Notes: a model not told the origin generated them from the sequence alone. A stretch of DNA of 64,000 nt from Dryocosmus kuriphilus (GCA_038277395.1 CM076193.1:78930627-78994626), one strand, 5' to 3'; positions 20,573 to 32,410 are shown, counted from the stretch's first letter. Numbers and translations are program-made.

Positions 20573-20698
20573 AAATCAAATACAATTTGGAGACAGAAAT
20601 TTTTGCACTTATGTATGTCGCATTTCAAATACGTGAAACTATGTAGGTAGGAACACACGAAGAAGCGAAAAATTGAATACTTTTTTTTGGTAATGTTT

Positions 20699-20930
20699 GT
20701 TGAAGCGCAAAGCAGTGAAAAGAAGAACACTCACGAACCTTTATTGTAAAATGTATTTATTTAATATTTGAGAGAAAACCGATCGTTCGTACAAAAGAAC
20801 CAGACCGCTCAATCAAACTTCGTGGCAGCAAGATAGCGAGCGATGCAAACGGTCGCGGCCAAGCAGAGAACTAAAAAGGAGTGGGGTCACTCTTATTTGT
20901 ATGAGTGTGGGCGTACATATGTTCCACTCC
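20699..20930 (-). repeat. Candidate 3' LTR of the copia element
   Basis: Defined by a GGGAGGGAG polypurine tract (minus strand) at the inner edge, a TG...CA frame and an AATAAA-like AATACATTTTACAATAAAGG segment. Without the partner LTR the limits are uncertain by a few tens of bases. Confidence 0.4.
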
Positions 20931-21133
20931 CTCCCGACCACACTGTACAATATTTGTCAAACATTTAAATAATATGGTTAACTTAAGTGAACGTAAATAT
21001 CAATCTTTAATCTCTTATCTAAGTAATAACTTCAGATTTCTTAGTCTCTTTACTTGAACTCATGAAGATTTATTTGCTGTAACAAATAAACAAAGAATTA
21101 TGATAAGAAGCATAGTTAGTTATTCTAAAATTT

Positions 21134-22628
21134 CTATTCGTTTAAGACTTTATCTGTCATTTTTTTGTGAAGTTCAAATGAGAGAGGATTCGTAAATATG
21201 TCTGCAATTTGTTCTTTCGATGGTACCCAACTTAGTTTGATTAAATTTCTTTTAACACATTCCTTTACATAATGCTCTCTTATTTCTGTCATGTGTCTTA
21301 ATTCATTACCACCATTCGTTTTTGCACTAGCCTCAGCTGCTTTATTATCACACCAGAACAGCATTGGACAAAATGAAGATTTCAAAATAAAATTTAATGA
21401 ATTGTTTAATGCGACCATTTCTTGACAAGCTTCACTCATCGCAACATATTCTGCTTGGCAAGTGGACAGAGCTACATATGACTGCTTATATGTTCTCCAA
21501 GCTACAGAATCTCCATAAAACTGAATTACTAATCCACAAGTTGTGAGCGATCCTTTACAGTCTGCAAAACTTGCATCTGAAAATGCCTGTAAATCGTTTC
21601 TTTTGACAAAAATCTCAATCCTTGACTTTTCGTTCCTTTCAGATATCTGAAGACTCGTTTTACCATCTTTCAATCGTCTTCAGTTGGATCTCTTTGATAT
21701 TTGCTTAACACATTAACAGCATAAGAGATGTCAGGTCGAGTTGCATTCGCAAGATACAGTAAGCTACCGATAGGTTCTCTGTAAGGTGTTTTTTTCTATT
21801 GTTCTTGTAGCAATTAAAGTTTTGTCATTGTTTGGTTCTTCTCTTAATTTTCTGACTCGATTTGCTACTTGTATTGTTACCATAGGTGTACGTTGAGGGT
21901 GCATCTCGTTAAATCTAAGATCTTGTCAATGTAAGCCTCTTGATTAAAAATTATAATTTGTTTTTCTCTATCTCATCGTATTGTGATTCCTAAAAAGTTT
22001 CTTGGTTCGCCTAAGTCGAGTCATTTCGAACTCTTCTTGCAGTTTACTTTTTACTTCATTTAGTTTTGTTTGATCATCACTCGCTATGAACATATCATCG
22101 ACATAGAGTAGTAATATTACAAATCTGTCTTTTTCTTTCCAGGTGAACAAACAAGGTTCACAATCGTTTGAATCTAAACCAATTCTCAAGGCTTCTGTAA
22201 ACAGTTCGTTCCATCTTTTTGGACTTACATATACGCAACCCATATAGTGGTCGTTCTAATTTACATACATTCGTTTGTTTTATTTTATCTGAATATTGCA
22301 TTCTTTCTGGAATTTCCATAAAAATCTCTTCGTTTATCATTCCATTAAGAAAAGCAGTTTTGACATCAAGTTGACACACATCTAGATTATATTTATTAAT
22401 AATAACAATAACTGATCGTACTAAGGACAGACGTGAAACTGATGCATAGGTTTCTTTCAAGTCGTATGTATTCCTGTCTTTAAAACCTCCGATAACAAGC
22501 CTTGCCTTAAATTTTACGTTGCCATCTATTTCCACTTTTCGTTTAAAAACCCACCTTGAATCTATAATGTTTGGTTTACTTCCATCTGAATTCATCGTTG
22601 GTCTGTCAACTATGTATTTTTCATACAT
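21134..22628 (-). pseudogene. copia reverse transcriptase and RNase H
   Basis: From right to left: IIDSRWVFKRKVEIDG and the QLDVKTAFLNGMINEEIFM motif of copia reverse transcriptase (frame 22628-22158). The frame 22243-21968 follows, with the active site LLLYVDDMFIASDD (Asp-Asp codons at 22094-22099). A broken connecting stretch (21967-21674) has the translation GSLLYLANATRPDISYAV. RNase H (21673-21134) contains SDASFADCKGS, AEYVAMSEACQE and LFWCDNKAA. At least two frame changes separate these pieces. Function in an intact element is synthesis of cDNA and removal of its RNA template. Confidence 0.88.
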
Positions 22629-22940
22629 TCATTTTATTTTAGGAATGCAACTCATCGTTTATAGCTTCTTGCCATTTATTTATCTCCTTCGTTTGTTTGG
22701 CTTCCTTATATGAAGCTGGATCTTCATTTATTCTCGTTAAGAGGGTTTGATATTCTTCGTCTTCAATTTTGTCTGTCTCTTCGTTATTTTTGTCAGATAA
22801 TACAACTTAAGTACTATTCTCTGACACGTGAAGCATGTCAGAAGAACTCCCATCGTTAATTACTTTATTCGCTTCGTTTGTTTCTGTCGTTACTTGTTTT
22901 CCAGGTCTACCTCTCTTTCGTTTAACTTTTCCCTCCGTTT

Positions 22941-23815
22941 TTATGGTCTCTTGTTGAATCTCATCAGATTCCTTTTAAAATTCAACCAATCATTTTTCTT
23001 GATCTTTTTCATCGAAAACAGTGTTCCAATCTTTGATACTATCTTTATATATCTATCACCATAGACTAAATTTTCGTTAAATCTGACATCCCGACTCTCA
23101 TAATATTTTCCTTCTTCTGGTTTTAAGAATATGTATCCAGATGGTTTGTATCCAACCAATACTACTCTACGTCCTTCATATTTAAACTTAGGACCCGTTT
23201 TTCTCTGCACTTTGATATAGGCTAAACATCCAAATCTTTTCAACTAGTTTACATTAAAGCTATGACCTGGTGCAAACTTTTGCACTGGTGCAATCATATC
23301 ATTTGCTTTATGTGGTGTTCTATTATAAGCGTAAACTGCTGCTCCTAGAGCAAGATCCCACATGTTTTCTAGAAGTTTCGAATCCTGCATGTACGCTCTT
23401 ACCTTTTTCTGTATAGTCTGATTGAATCGTTCAGACACTCTATTATGTTCTGGAGTATCTGGACAAGTGAATTGTTGTTCAGCTCCTAGACGATTCAGAA
23501 CTTCCACAGTATAACCTCCAGTATACTCTGTTTCCTGATTTGATCGTAAGTAGAAAACTTTGCATCATAGCCTAATACATTTCTAGCACTTTTAACAAAT
23601 GACTCGAAACATTCGCCTATCTCACTCTTAGCCTTCATAGGATAATCCATTGCTAACCTCGAATAGTCGTTTATAAACACAGAAATGTACCGATATCCTT
23701 TAGGATATGTGGACGGACTTACAATGCCCATCGTATCTGAATGTATGATCTGCAATGGTTTCGATGCTCGTTTCCTCGACGTACTAAATGGTAACTTATT
23801 AATTTTCGATACCAT
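22941..23815 (-). pseudogene. copia integrase
   Basis: The frame 23815-23495 has the first catalytic Asp in LQIIHSDTMG, followed by KGYRYISVFINDYSRL. A frame change near 23540 leads to EVLNRLGAEQQFTCPDTPEH and NRVSERFNQTIQKKV (frame 23507-23244), which holds the catalytic Glu. The third frame (23243-22941) has FGCLAYIKVQRK and RVVLVGYKPSGY of the copia integrase C-terminal region. Several breaks are present. Confidence 0.85.
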
Positions 23816-23857
23816 GCATACTTCGTAATCTAAAATTGATTCGTCAAATATAGCTTT

Positions 23858-24902
23858 CTATAATTGTTTATTTTCTGGAAATTGTTTTTGTAGGGTCCTT
23901 AGGTATGCAATAGACGCATGACTCATTCTTACATGCCAAAGCATTGCATTGTTATTTTTAACAAATTTATTATATTTATCGTTAAATGGATTTTCGCTTT
24001 CTAACAGCTCTAAATTAGGTAATTCGTCTACATCATTAAACTGTCTATCCCAAATAGTTGTATTGAAATTAGCGTTTTCATAAACAGTCTTCTTTTCTAC
24101 TATGGGTTTTTCTGACAAATCGTTATTTACTTTTTCGTTTTGATCTTGTTCGACCTTATCACAATTGCTCTCTACATTTGAACTTCCAGTTTTATTTTCC
24201 AAATCGTTTGATTCTTTACCCTGTATTATCTTTTCGTTATTTTCTACCGTTTCGTTTTTATTTTGAGTACCTCGCGCTGTCGCGTCGCGCTTCGAGCCAG
24301 GTGTCTCGGTTTTTCACTAATGCCATTAGAAGTTAAATAGGCAAAAATTCGCTTACTGTTACTTTTGTTCCATTCGTTACCTTTCTGATCATTTTTACCC
24401 GCCTCAAACTCTATAATCCAATTTGATTGCTTATATATACCCGAGATAAATGACTCGTTGGAAACTGGATCAAAAATATCTATCTTTTCGTTGTCTAAGT
24501 ATATACTAAGACCCAAATCAGCAAACCTCCTCAAAGATAGTAAATTCTCTGTTAGCGTTTCAGCACAAAGAACATTATCAATCTCTATTGTTTTACCGTA
24601 ATTTGTAGTTATATCTATACTCCCAGCTCCCTCCTTTCTCAAATCAGCTGAGGAATCTTTATTCGCACATTTAATTACTCCGTAATTAGCCTCGTTAAAC
24701 GTTTTAAAAATTAATTTGGAATTCATCGATCCTTTGGATCTCGTCGTTGAACATTTAAAGCTGTATGTGAACTCATCGTTGTTATCATTTTATTAGCTTC
24801 ATTTTGCATAATATAAGTTTTTAGTTGCTCGCATGTCAAGCCTTTTCCAGTCGTGTTTTTGTTCATAAATTCAACGGATTGTGCTTGAGGAACAGCAGTC
24901 AT
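23858..24902 (-). pseudogene. copia gag/protease/pre-integrase remnant with internal deletion
   Basis: The frame starting at 24902 reads MTAVPQAQSVEFMNKN, then LTCEQLKTYIMQNEANKM and ends at DPKDR, with no CCHC knuckle. The frame 24726-24244 carries GSIDITTNYGKTIEIDNVLC and TENLLSLRRFADLGLSIYLD, typical of the region after the protease active site, but the Asp-Ser/Thr-Gly active site itself is absent. The frame 24202-23858 ends with the pre-integrase motif MLWHVRMSHAS. The zinc knuckle and protease centre appear to have been removed by a deletion at about 24727. Confidence 0.75.
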
Positions 24903-25115
24903 GATTGATCAGAGGACTTGTATGACTCAAGTCATACCCACCAATCCAGCGACGCACAAGCTCAAAGATTATCAAGAGCAAACTGTCGCAGGAGGATTCT
25001 AGCAACAGGAACTTCTCAAAGTTCAGGATCCAGACGCATACCTTGTGGAAAAAGCAATCAAGAAACGTGGCAATAAAGTATATGTAAATTGGTTAGGCTT
25101 GACAAATCAGTTATG
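24901..25115 (+). pseudogene. Polinton integrase chromodomain fragment
   Basis: The + frame starting at 24901 reads MIDQRTCMTQVIPTNPATHK, then, after an in-frame TAG at 25000-25002, DAYLVEKAIKKRGNKVYVNW followed by LGL. This closely parallels the chromodomain end of the integrase at 7181-8111 (DIYLVEKILKKRGNKLFIKW). It abuts the broken 5' end of the copia element. Confidence 0.8.
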
Positions 25116-25208
25116 TAATCAACTTTTTAGCAATACTCAATCAACTCTGTGCAATGTTGAATCAACGTTGAACCAACGTTGAACCAATGTTAGATGAAAT
25201 TCACTATA

Positions 25209-26528
25209 GGGTAAATCCGGGTGAGACGCCGCGTCGGTACAGATGCCGCACTTTCAAGATCTCGTATATCGATTCGATGTATTAGCGCAAGTCTCTGTGT
25301 AAGCGTGTATTTCGTGGCACAAAAGAAAACTTAAGTAACAGCTGCTCTTTTCTATCCGTCAAAAAAGTATTATTATTGGCTATTTACTCTCGATCATGTT
25401 GCGGAGGTTGTCAAATTTGTAGCGCTCTGTTTGAAAATATATTTTTTTTTTTCCTGGTGTTGTGTTAATTCTCACGAATACACGCGTTTATAGTATTGTG
25501 TGAAGCTTGTAAAAGTTTGTTGGTTATGTTCGTAAGAATTGACGTTTCGAGTAAAAATTAAGGTGGTGTGACGTCTATCCCTTACAATCGGTATAGATGC
25601 CGCAAAAAATTCAGGGTGAGACGCCGCACCTACCTACTATAAGCACTCCAATGAGATATTGTTACTTAAGTGAAAAAATGATGTGAAATACATAAAAACA
25701 TCAAATTTGCACGACTCTTGGAATTGCAATAATTTGAAAATTCCAGAAAATCGAAATTTTCATGATTCTTGGAATTTCCTTGATAATTTCAAATTTCGAG
25801 AATCTCAAAATTTGCATGATCCTTGAAATCATTACTATAAGCACTCCAATTCTTCAAGTGATTGGGAAGATACTCCTGCAAAAAAAAGGAGTTCTACAAA
25901 GAAAAAGCAGGTACCGAAGAAAATTGAAAAGAAAAGCAGTAGGCAAACTAAGAAAGTCATAGAAGTTAAAAAATGTCGTGAATGCAGCAAAATGTACAAC
26001 GCTGACAAAAAGGATTGGCTTCGTTGTCGTTCTTGCAACAAATGGTTGCACGCGAAATGTTCAATTTTTGAAGATTCATGTATTGATTGTGGGAGAAAAA
26101 CAATGAAGTAAAAATTAATTGATGAACAAACTCTTCGACCATGTATTGTATTACGATGGAAATTTTTCTTTTGATTGCTTGATGACTTTGTTTGCTTCTG
26201 AGTTGAAACAACAATAAATGATAATCTTTTTGTATAAAAATATCGAACATTCATTAAATAACATAAAAAAATGTAAATAACCTCATTCCTCTAACGTTCC
26301 CTACGTGCGGCGTCACACCCAGAAGCGTGGCATCTCACCTGGATTTGCATTTTTTTTTTTTAAATATAAATATTATAATCAAATTTTTTTTTTAACGCAA
26401 ATTAATTTTTCAATATGCAGTAGGATCCTTCAACTTTTAATAACAATAAGTAAAGTTCTGATTCAGTGAATAGTTTTGAAGAAATATCGATTTTTTAAAA
26501 AGGTGCGGCATCTCACCCGGATTTACCC
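25209..26528. mobile_element. pogo/Tigger-like DNA transposon remnant
   Basis: The ends form a 24-bp or longer inverted repeat: TAGGGTAAATCCGGGTGAGA on the left, and the same 20 bases read from the right, flanked by TA. Sub-terminal copies of the phrase GGTGAGACGCCGCACC or GATGCCGCA occur inside at ~25235, 25590-25625, 26308 and 26500. The coding remnant is only the transposase C-terminus. Confidence 0.75.
25840..26111 (+). pseudogene. C-terminal zinc-finger tail of a pogo-type transposase
   Basis: The frame reads SSDWEDTPAKKR, a basic linker, then ECSKMYNADKKDWLRCRSC and KWLHAKCSIFEDSCIDCGRK to a TAA at 26109-26111. The Cys-x2-Cys ... Trp-x2-Cys-x2-Cys ... Trp-x-His-x2-Cys ... Cys-x2-Cys pattern matches the PHD-like finger that ends many pogo/Tigger transposases in insects. 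The DDE catalytic domain is missing, so the element is non-autonomous. Confidence 0.7.
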
Positions 26529-26939
26529 TACAAAGTAAACTTTGGTTTGACGTCGGTTCAACATTTATTTAACGTCGATTCAACGTACGCGCTTTCCGTT
26601 TTTCTCAGAATTTCCAGACATATCAGACTAGGGTACTATATTATGTGGGAATATGCAACCACCATTTTAAATCCTAATGGATATGTAGGAAATGCTTGTG
26701 ATATACATGTTAAGCATTAGTCAGGTTAATCTTTAAAAGTATAAGCATTTTCAAATCTCTGATCATTAGTTTTATTTTCAATGATAGATGGTGCAAATAA
26801 GTAAAAAAAAAAGAAAAAATTATGAACATCTAAATTTTACTGTCATTATTTGAGCAGATATCTACAGCATAGAACTAGTATAACTTACCACTCTGGTTTT
26901 CTCGAAGCTTCTAGAAGATTTTGTGCTCATGCACAATGT

Positions 26940-27320
26940 GTGGAGGTAATTGAAGTCACAAGTGAAGAAGCGAAAAATAAAATCAGAAGATGAAGATGAA
27001 AAAGAAGAATTTTATAAACATGATAATTTCATGAAATGAAAATGACAATGAAAATTTTCATCACAATCCATGAAAATCAATAATGATGCTGATGATGATG
27101 GTAATAATAATGAAGATGTTAATGATGATGAAGATGATGCTGAATGTGACTTTTCCTCTGAATATATAGAAGCAAAATTTTCACATTACTGGGGAGATCC
27201 TAATAAATTGGTAGATCATTTGCGCTCACTTTTACAATCCCAATCAGCTGGAAACAGAGATAAGTCACTTAAAATAATTGCAATCATTAATGAACTATGA
27301 GAGGCTGGCATTTTTGAATG
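26940..27320 (+). pseudogene. Second Polinton relic: accessory protein
   Basis: A frame from the acidic stretch KIKSEDEDEKEEF (~26970) continues, after stops, with MKINNDADDDGNNNEDVND at 27070. It then reads DFSSEYIEAKFSHYW, LVDHLRSLLQSQSAGN and LKIIAIINEL, and, after a TGA at 27298-27300, EAGIF. The end parallels NEIISIIEELREAEII of the protein at 8498-8797. The acidic tract is partly a GAT-rich simple repeat. It lies on the opposite strand relative to its counterpart in the first Polinton. Confidence 0.6.
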
Positions 27321-29290
27321 ATAATATTCTTATTAATTTATATAAAAACTTTAACAATTGCTGGGTCAATATTTCTAATAGTTGAATTAGCATTTGAATT
27401 ATTGGATACAACATTTCTTGTAGTTACAACTTAAGAATCACTTATAAAATGTTATATGTAGTTCTTTACATTTACTATAATGCAATAAGCTACATAAATC
27501 TAATTTTCAAAATGTATGTGTATTTATTCTTCACTTCGCTCACCTGAATTAAATTTAGTTACTGAAAGAGAGGATCATCACGTTTTGTAAGTTTTGAACA
27601 TTTGATTTAAGGCGTGTAATAATTGAATCCAATATTTTTCAGTATCTACTTATTTCAGCTACATAATGATCTTCCCCAACCCTCTCTGAAACCACCTCCT
27701 CCTTTTCCTCATATATTTTAAAATTAAATTGAGGTTAATTTCAGTTTTAATATCACTGAAAAAAATCCTTATACTTGTATGTAAGAAATCAACCATTTTG
27801 TCTAATTAATATGCGAATCAACAGTACAAATCTGTCCATTATTCATCTAGTTTGCCTTTTTATCCCTTGAACCAAATTTATATTAGCTAGAGTTCAATGT
27901 TGACATAAGAAAAATATTTTTTCATTGACAATTGCTGATCTTAATATCATCAATACTTCACTAATCATGTTATTATTGCAAGGTTTCAGTTAAATGAATT
28001 GGATTTTTAGCATATTACGCTGTTCTGTAAAAGATTATTTCAACGTTTCTTACAGTGGATTATAAAATTTTCGTAGCTGATTTATTTGATAGATTGATTG
28101 CGGTTACTTGAAACAGAAATAATGCATTGAAATAATTTCAGTCATTAATGAAATAAGAGAGGCGAGCGTTATTAAATAATATTTTTATTAGCTGATTTTT
28201 TAACAGCTTAAAAGATAGTTTATTATTTCCAATAGTCGAATCAACACATGTAATATACGTGATTGTAAATTTGATCTCATTAATTTATAAAAACTGATCA
28301 AATAGACCCAGCGTGGTACTAAGTATGCAATGTCCTTCTATTACTCTATAATATATAGTTCTTTTAATAAGTTAAATTCAATGTGATTTTTAAACATTAT
28401 AAGTACTTGTTTATGATATATAATTCATCTTCATTTTTTTTACCTGAACTCATTTTGGTTATTACTATATTATTAAAATGTGAGAGATCTAAGACTTGTA
28501 ATAATAATTGAATGCATCATTTTGAGTATTTTATTTTAACTAAATTCTCCTCCTCCTCAGTAAATATAAAAATGATTTTGAAAGGGCCGTGCACCAAATT
28601 AGGCAACAGAATTATTTACAGTAAATAAAATTTAAAAAATAGATCCCAGCACGGCACTAAGTACGCAATAGTTTTTTCTATTCGTCAGTATTATATGTAT
28701 AGTTCTTTTAAGCGTAATAAGTACTTGTTTAGAAAATGTAATTTTAAAAATGTATATTTACATCTTCATTTCTTTCATTTACATTCATTTCGATTATTAT
28801 AAAAAAAATGTAAGAGGCTCATCTCGGTTTTAGAGCTTCTAACTGATGACGGATGGGAAACAGAAATAATGCATTTGAAATAATTCCGATCATTATTGAA
28901 ATAAGAGAGGCTGACATTATTAAATAATATTTTTAGTATTTTTAGTAGCTCAGCAGTAAATATAAACAAATTGGACAATAGAATTATTTACAGTAAACCA
29001 AATTAAAGAAATACACCCAGCATAGCATTAAGTATGCAATAGTTTCTTGTATTACTCAATATTGTACAGTTCTTTTAATAAGTTAAATTCCAAAACATAA
29101 TAAATATTTGTTTATGAAATATAGTTTTTAAAATGTACATCTACTTCTAAATTTCATCCACCCACCCTCATTTTGGTTATTATAAAAAAAGTGTAAGAGA
29201 CTCATTTTAGTTTTGAGAAAGCTCATGCATCCAGATTGGACAACACAATTATTTATAGTAAAATCAAATAAGAAATATTGAATCAGTTAA
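27264..29290 (+). repeat. Decaying tandem repeats, ~750-860 bp
   Basis: Three copies of an AAATAATT(G/T)CAATCATTAATGAA...AGAGAGGCTG segment start near 27264, 28124 and 28871. A second phrase, CCCAGCNTNGNACTAAGTATGCAATAG followed by TAGTTCTTTTAATAAGTTAAATTC, recurs near 28310, 28645 and 29005. The first phrase includes the accessory-protein tail codons (IINEIREA). The arrangement suggests an old tandem expansion of the Polinton 3' gene end. Confidence 0.6.
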
Positions 29291-29344
29291 TTAGAAGCAC
29301 TTTCAAATGTCAAACATTTCGAAATTTATCTGGCGGAAAAAAGT

Positions 29345-29480
29345 AATAAAAGCTGGGAAATAAACCATTTATAAATAGGTTAGGATTTGATGCTTCTCAT
29401 AAAAGTTGGATAAGTAATTCAGATTTTAAAAATAGGTTCACTCTTCGATTATTGATGAAAAACGCATTACTTAAAACACC
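29345..29480 (+). pseudogene. Second Polinton relic: integrase chromodomain end
   Basis: The + frame beginning near 29359 reads NKPFINRLGFDASHKSWI, matching NKLFIKWLGFDDSHNSWI at the end of the first integrase in the same order. Stops upstream destroy the rest. It is placed between the accessory relic and the inverted terminal-type repeat block, which mirrors the order at 7181-8800. Confidence 0.7.
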
Positions 29481-29865
29481 TTAAGTCTATGTTATAGCAT
29501 TTTAGGGATGTGTTTTCATATTTTTCAAAGAATTTCGTAAAACTTAAGACTTACGTTGGTCGGTCTTTGACTTTATCAACAAATTGAATGTTTATACATT
29601 ACATAAGTATGAGTCACTCGTCTCCAGTTATCTCTTTGCTTTTTCATTAACTATTCCTTAGCGGATTTCTCTTTAATATTTGTTGAGAGGAAGCTGACGT
29701 CATATTTTCAAAGAATTGAACAAAAACGTAAACTATTTCAACATTCCATAGCTGTCTTCACTCGCCTGACGTCATATCTTTGTTAGTTTTAATAACAAAT
29801 ACCTTATCAGTTCTTCATTTCACTCTTTATTCGACAAGCGAACTTTTGCAATAAATATAATTCAA

Positions 29866-31498
29866 TTAAGGCCATGTAAAAGGTGGGTCACCAGTCACCA
29901 GTGGGTGGCCAGTCCTGAGATCGATATTTTTTGAGTCGTATTTCAAAATAAAACTTGAAATAATGCGGAAAAAATTTGGGAAAATATTAATAAATGTAAA
30001 AGAGTAGTGCGTGGCTAAAGCGTGAATTCGGGGAGCAATAAAAGTTTATTACACTAGGTACACGTTCCTACTCTGTCGTTAAAGAAGCAGCATCGCGGTT
30101 GGTAACTTGTTATTGATTTTTTGTAAGACTGCGAAAGTTCTCAACATGCTCCGATAGGTGGCCGGGCTTCATTTATAATCTTAAAAATTTGTTTGTTGCA
30201 TTACAAGTGCAAGTATGATTGTTTGTACTTTTTACGTACAAATTTCGTGACCAATGTTTGTGTTTTTTCGTTCCCAGTTTCATGGATACTATCCTCAAGT
30301 GCTCCAGTTCCAAAATTGAAAATCGCGTGCAGTGTCCTGCAATAAAGTTCTACAGCATGTTTGGTAATCGGATTACCACAAATTTTTAATTAAAAAAAAA
30401 ATTTTCTACAATTGTAAGTATTTAGGATCGGACGCTCCTTCCTTAGTGCCTTGTACACTGTAAAATATTTTTCGGGAATTTTCCCGAAAATGTTCGGGAG
30501 TTTTTCCTAATAGTTATTAGGGAAAAACTCTAAAAAGATATGAAAAATTTCCAAAAATTAGGGATTTCTCCCTAATGTTTCGTACGGAAAATTCCGCAAC
30601 ATTTGGAAATTTTACCCTTTCAATTAAAGGAAAATTCAAAGGGAAGTTGGAACTTTACCCAAGAGTTTGGGGATTTAGGGATTTCCTCTAAAATTTCATA
30701 GGAAAAAATCTACATCATGTAGATGAATTTACTTCTCGAAGTTCGAACCGAAGCTCAAGAGAAGATACATATTCAGAGGAACGTCCCGGCCTTATAAACG
30801 GGGATCGACGTCTTGTTTGCGAGAGCCCAATTTCTAGGCCATCTAGCGGTAGCCACTCGTACCTCCTCCCTGTAGGTCGACCCTCTCAGTGTGTTTCTCA
30901 ATTCCCTTAAGTTCCAAACGGTTATGAAATATCCCCTCCGAAAATGTATGAAAATTTCATAAATAGTTAAGAAAAATTCCTTAGGAAAATTTAAGAAAAA
31001 TTCCCAAACGAATAGGAAAAATTCCCCATTTTGATAGGGTATTATGAATTTCAAAACATTTCCGAATTATTCCCGACTTCTTCCGAAATAATTCTTACGT
31101 TTTCCGAAATTTTCCCGAAAACTAGGAAATATTTCCTATTTGTTCGGGAAAATATTGTTCCCTATTCAATTTATGAAATATTCCCTACTAAAAATGACGG
31201 AAAATTCCCGAAATTTTTTACAGTGTATTTACTGTGCCAAATTTTCAACCGCGATTTATTATTTCATGCGGACATGAGTTGGGACAGAGGGAATACCGAT
31301 AATACTTACAGTTTTATTTTCCTTCAAACAAATTTTTTCCGAATTTCCAACGGAACAAAGTAGAGGCTCGTACTTTATTGCCTCCTCTTTCATCTTCCAA
31401 ACTTTTAGAGCGATACTTTATTTCGTTTGGACATGAGTTGAGACAAAAGAAATTCAGGACTAGCTTGGTCACGTGACCCGCCTTTTACATGGCCTTAA
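29866..31498. mobile_element. TTAA-flanked non-autonomous element (piggyBac-like)
   Basis: The ends read TTAAGGCCATGTAAAAGGTG on the left and, from the right, TTAAGGCCATGTAAAAGGCG, continuing with GGTCAC on both sides. TTAA flanks each end, which is the piggyBac target-site duplication, although the terminus GGCC is not the usual CCC. There is no transposase frame. A second TIR element is nested inside. Confidence 0.6.
30456..31225. mobile_element. CACTGTAAAA-ended nested TIR element
   Basis: The left end is CACTGTAAAATATTTTTCGG and the right end, reversed, is CACTGTAAAAAATTTCGGGA, flanked by TA. The interior is made of many TTTTCGGGAAAATTCCC palindromic units and, at its centre (30765-30915), a GC-richer unique core containing GGTCGACC. 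No transposase is encoded; the long minus-strand frame over the core is low-complexity Phe-rich sequence. Confidence 0.65.
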
Positions 31499-32410
31499 TA
31501 TGATTTGAAAGTATGTGACGCCAAGAGCAGGTAATATGATACCCTCCTTTCAATATATCATGCAACGCAGTGAGAAATGTTGAAAATCATATTATTAGAT
31601 ATCTCACAAATATTTGGGAAAGACTTCAAATTATTTTTTGCATATTCTGAGCTGTACAATTGCTTTTCTAATTATTTTTCTATTTAGCATGGATATGAAC
31701 TCTTTTCCCAAGAATTATTTCCCCTCACAAAATTTCTATAAAACTGTTTTTTTTTCACCAGATATAATAGTCAATAATAGTAGAGTCCCTGATAGTCTTC
31801 AACTGCACTATTCGTCGAGTATCCTTTTTTTTCACAAAATAGTCAATAATAGTAGAGTTTAAACATTCAATAACTATGTGCCTTTCTTCTAACCCCATTT
31901 ATTGGATATTTTTTAATAATTAATTCATTAGCGGTTCTCCTTTGATATTTACCGATAGATGAGCTCCAGCACTTATTTAATAAAATTCCATTGCAGTGGT
32001 TTATCTTGTAAAGGGTGACACCAAGAGTAGGTTAACTATGACACTACACTTACTTTAATGTCTAAAATCATACAGCTTAATGAGAAATGTTGAAAATCAC
32101 ATTGTTGGAGATCTCAAAAATACACAGAAATGACTTTAAATTATTTTTTGCATATTCTGAGCTGTGCAATTGCTCTTCTAATTATTTTTCTGTTTAGCAT
32201 GGACATAAACCCTTTTCCCAAGAATCACATTATTAATCTTGCAAAATTTCTGTAAAATTGAGAATTTATTGCTTACGAATAATATTAATGATCTCTCAGA
32301 TGACCTTATAGCATTTTAGAGATATGATGTAATATTTTGAAAGAACTTGGAAAATCATAAGTCCTACATTGGTTATTGGACTTAAAATTTATCAACAAAT
32401 AAGTAAACTA

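Larger units (their letters stand above)
20699..24902 (-). mobile_element. Ty1/copia retrotransposon, 5'-truncated
   Basis: On the minus strand the order gag fragment, protease remnant, integrase, reverse transcriptase, RNase H is that of Ty1/copia. A candidate 3' LTR lies at about 20699-20930: it would start TGGAACATATGTACGCCCAC just after a GGGAGGGAG purine tract and end near TTCAACA. No matching 5' LTR is present; homology stops at 24902 and Polinton sequence follows. Multiple stops and frame changes show the copy is dead. Confidence 0.85.
25140..26590. repeat. Short AACGTTGAACC inverted-repeat element, split by pogo-like insertion
   Basis: Left of the pogo-like element are repeats of TGTTGAATCAACGTTGAACC (25150-25195). 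To its right is the inverted form GGTTCAACATTTATTTAACG plus TCGATTCAACGT (26555-26587). This suggests a small palindromic element that received the larger insertion at a TA. Confidence 0.45.
29480..32410 (-). repeat. Inverted counterpart of the 2480-3460 repeat block, with internal tandem duplication
   Basis: Read on the minus strand, 29866-29480 gives TATGACGTCAGCTTCC, ATAACTGG..., TTGTTGATAAAGTCAAAGACC, as in the left block. Positions ~31505-31740 and ~32020-32240 are two copies (offset ~515 bp) of a segment containing GCAT...GAGAAATGTTGAAAATCA and TTATTTTTTGCATATTCTGA. Another phrase (TTATAGCATTTTAG...) is shared by ~29490 and ~32305. The TTAA-flanked element at 29866-31498 is inserted within it. 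Confidence 0.5.

Noticed and set aside
30773..31054. 93-aa minus-strand protein
   Set aside because: Lies across the palindrome-rich CACTGT element; Phe-rich part comes from TTTTC repeats.
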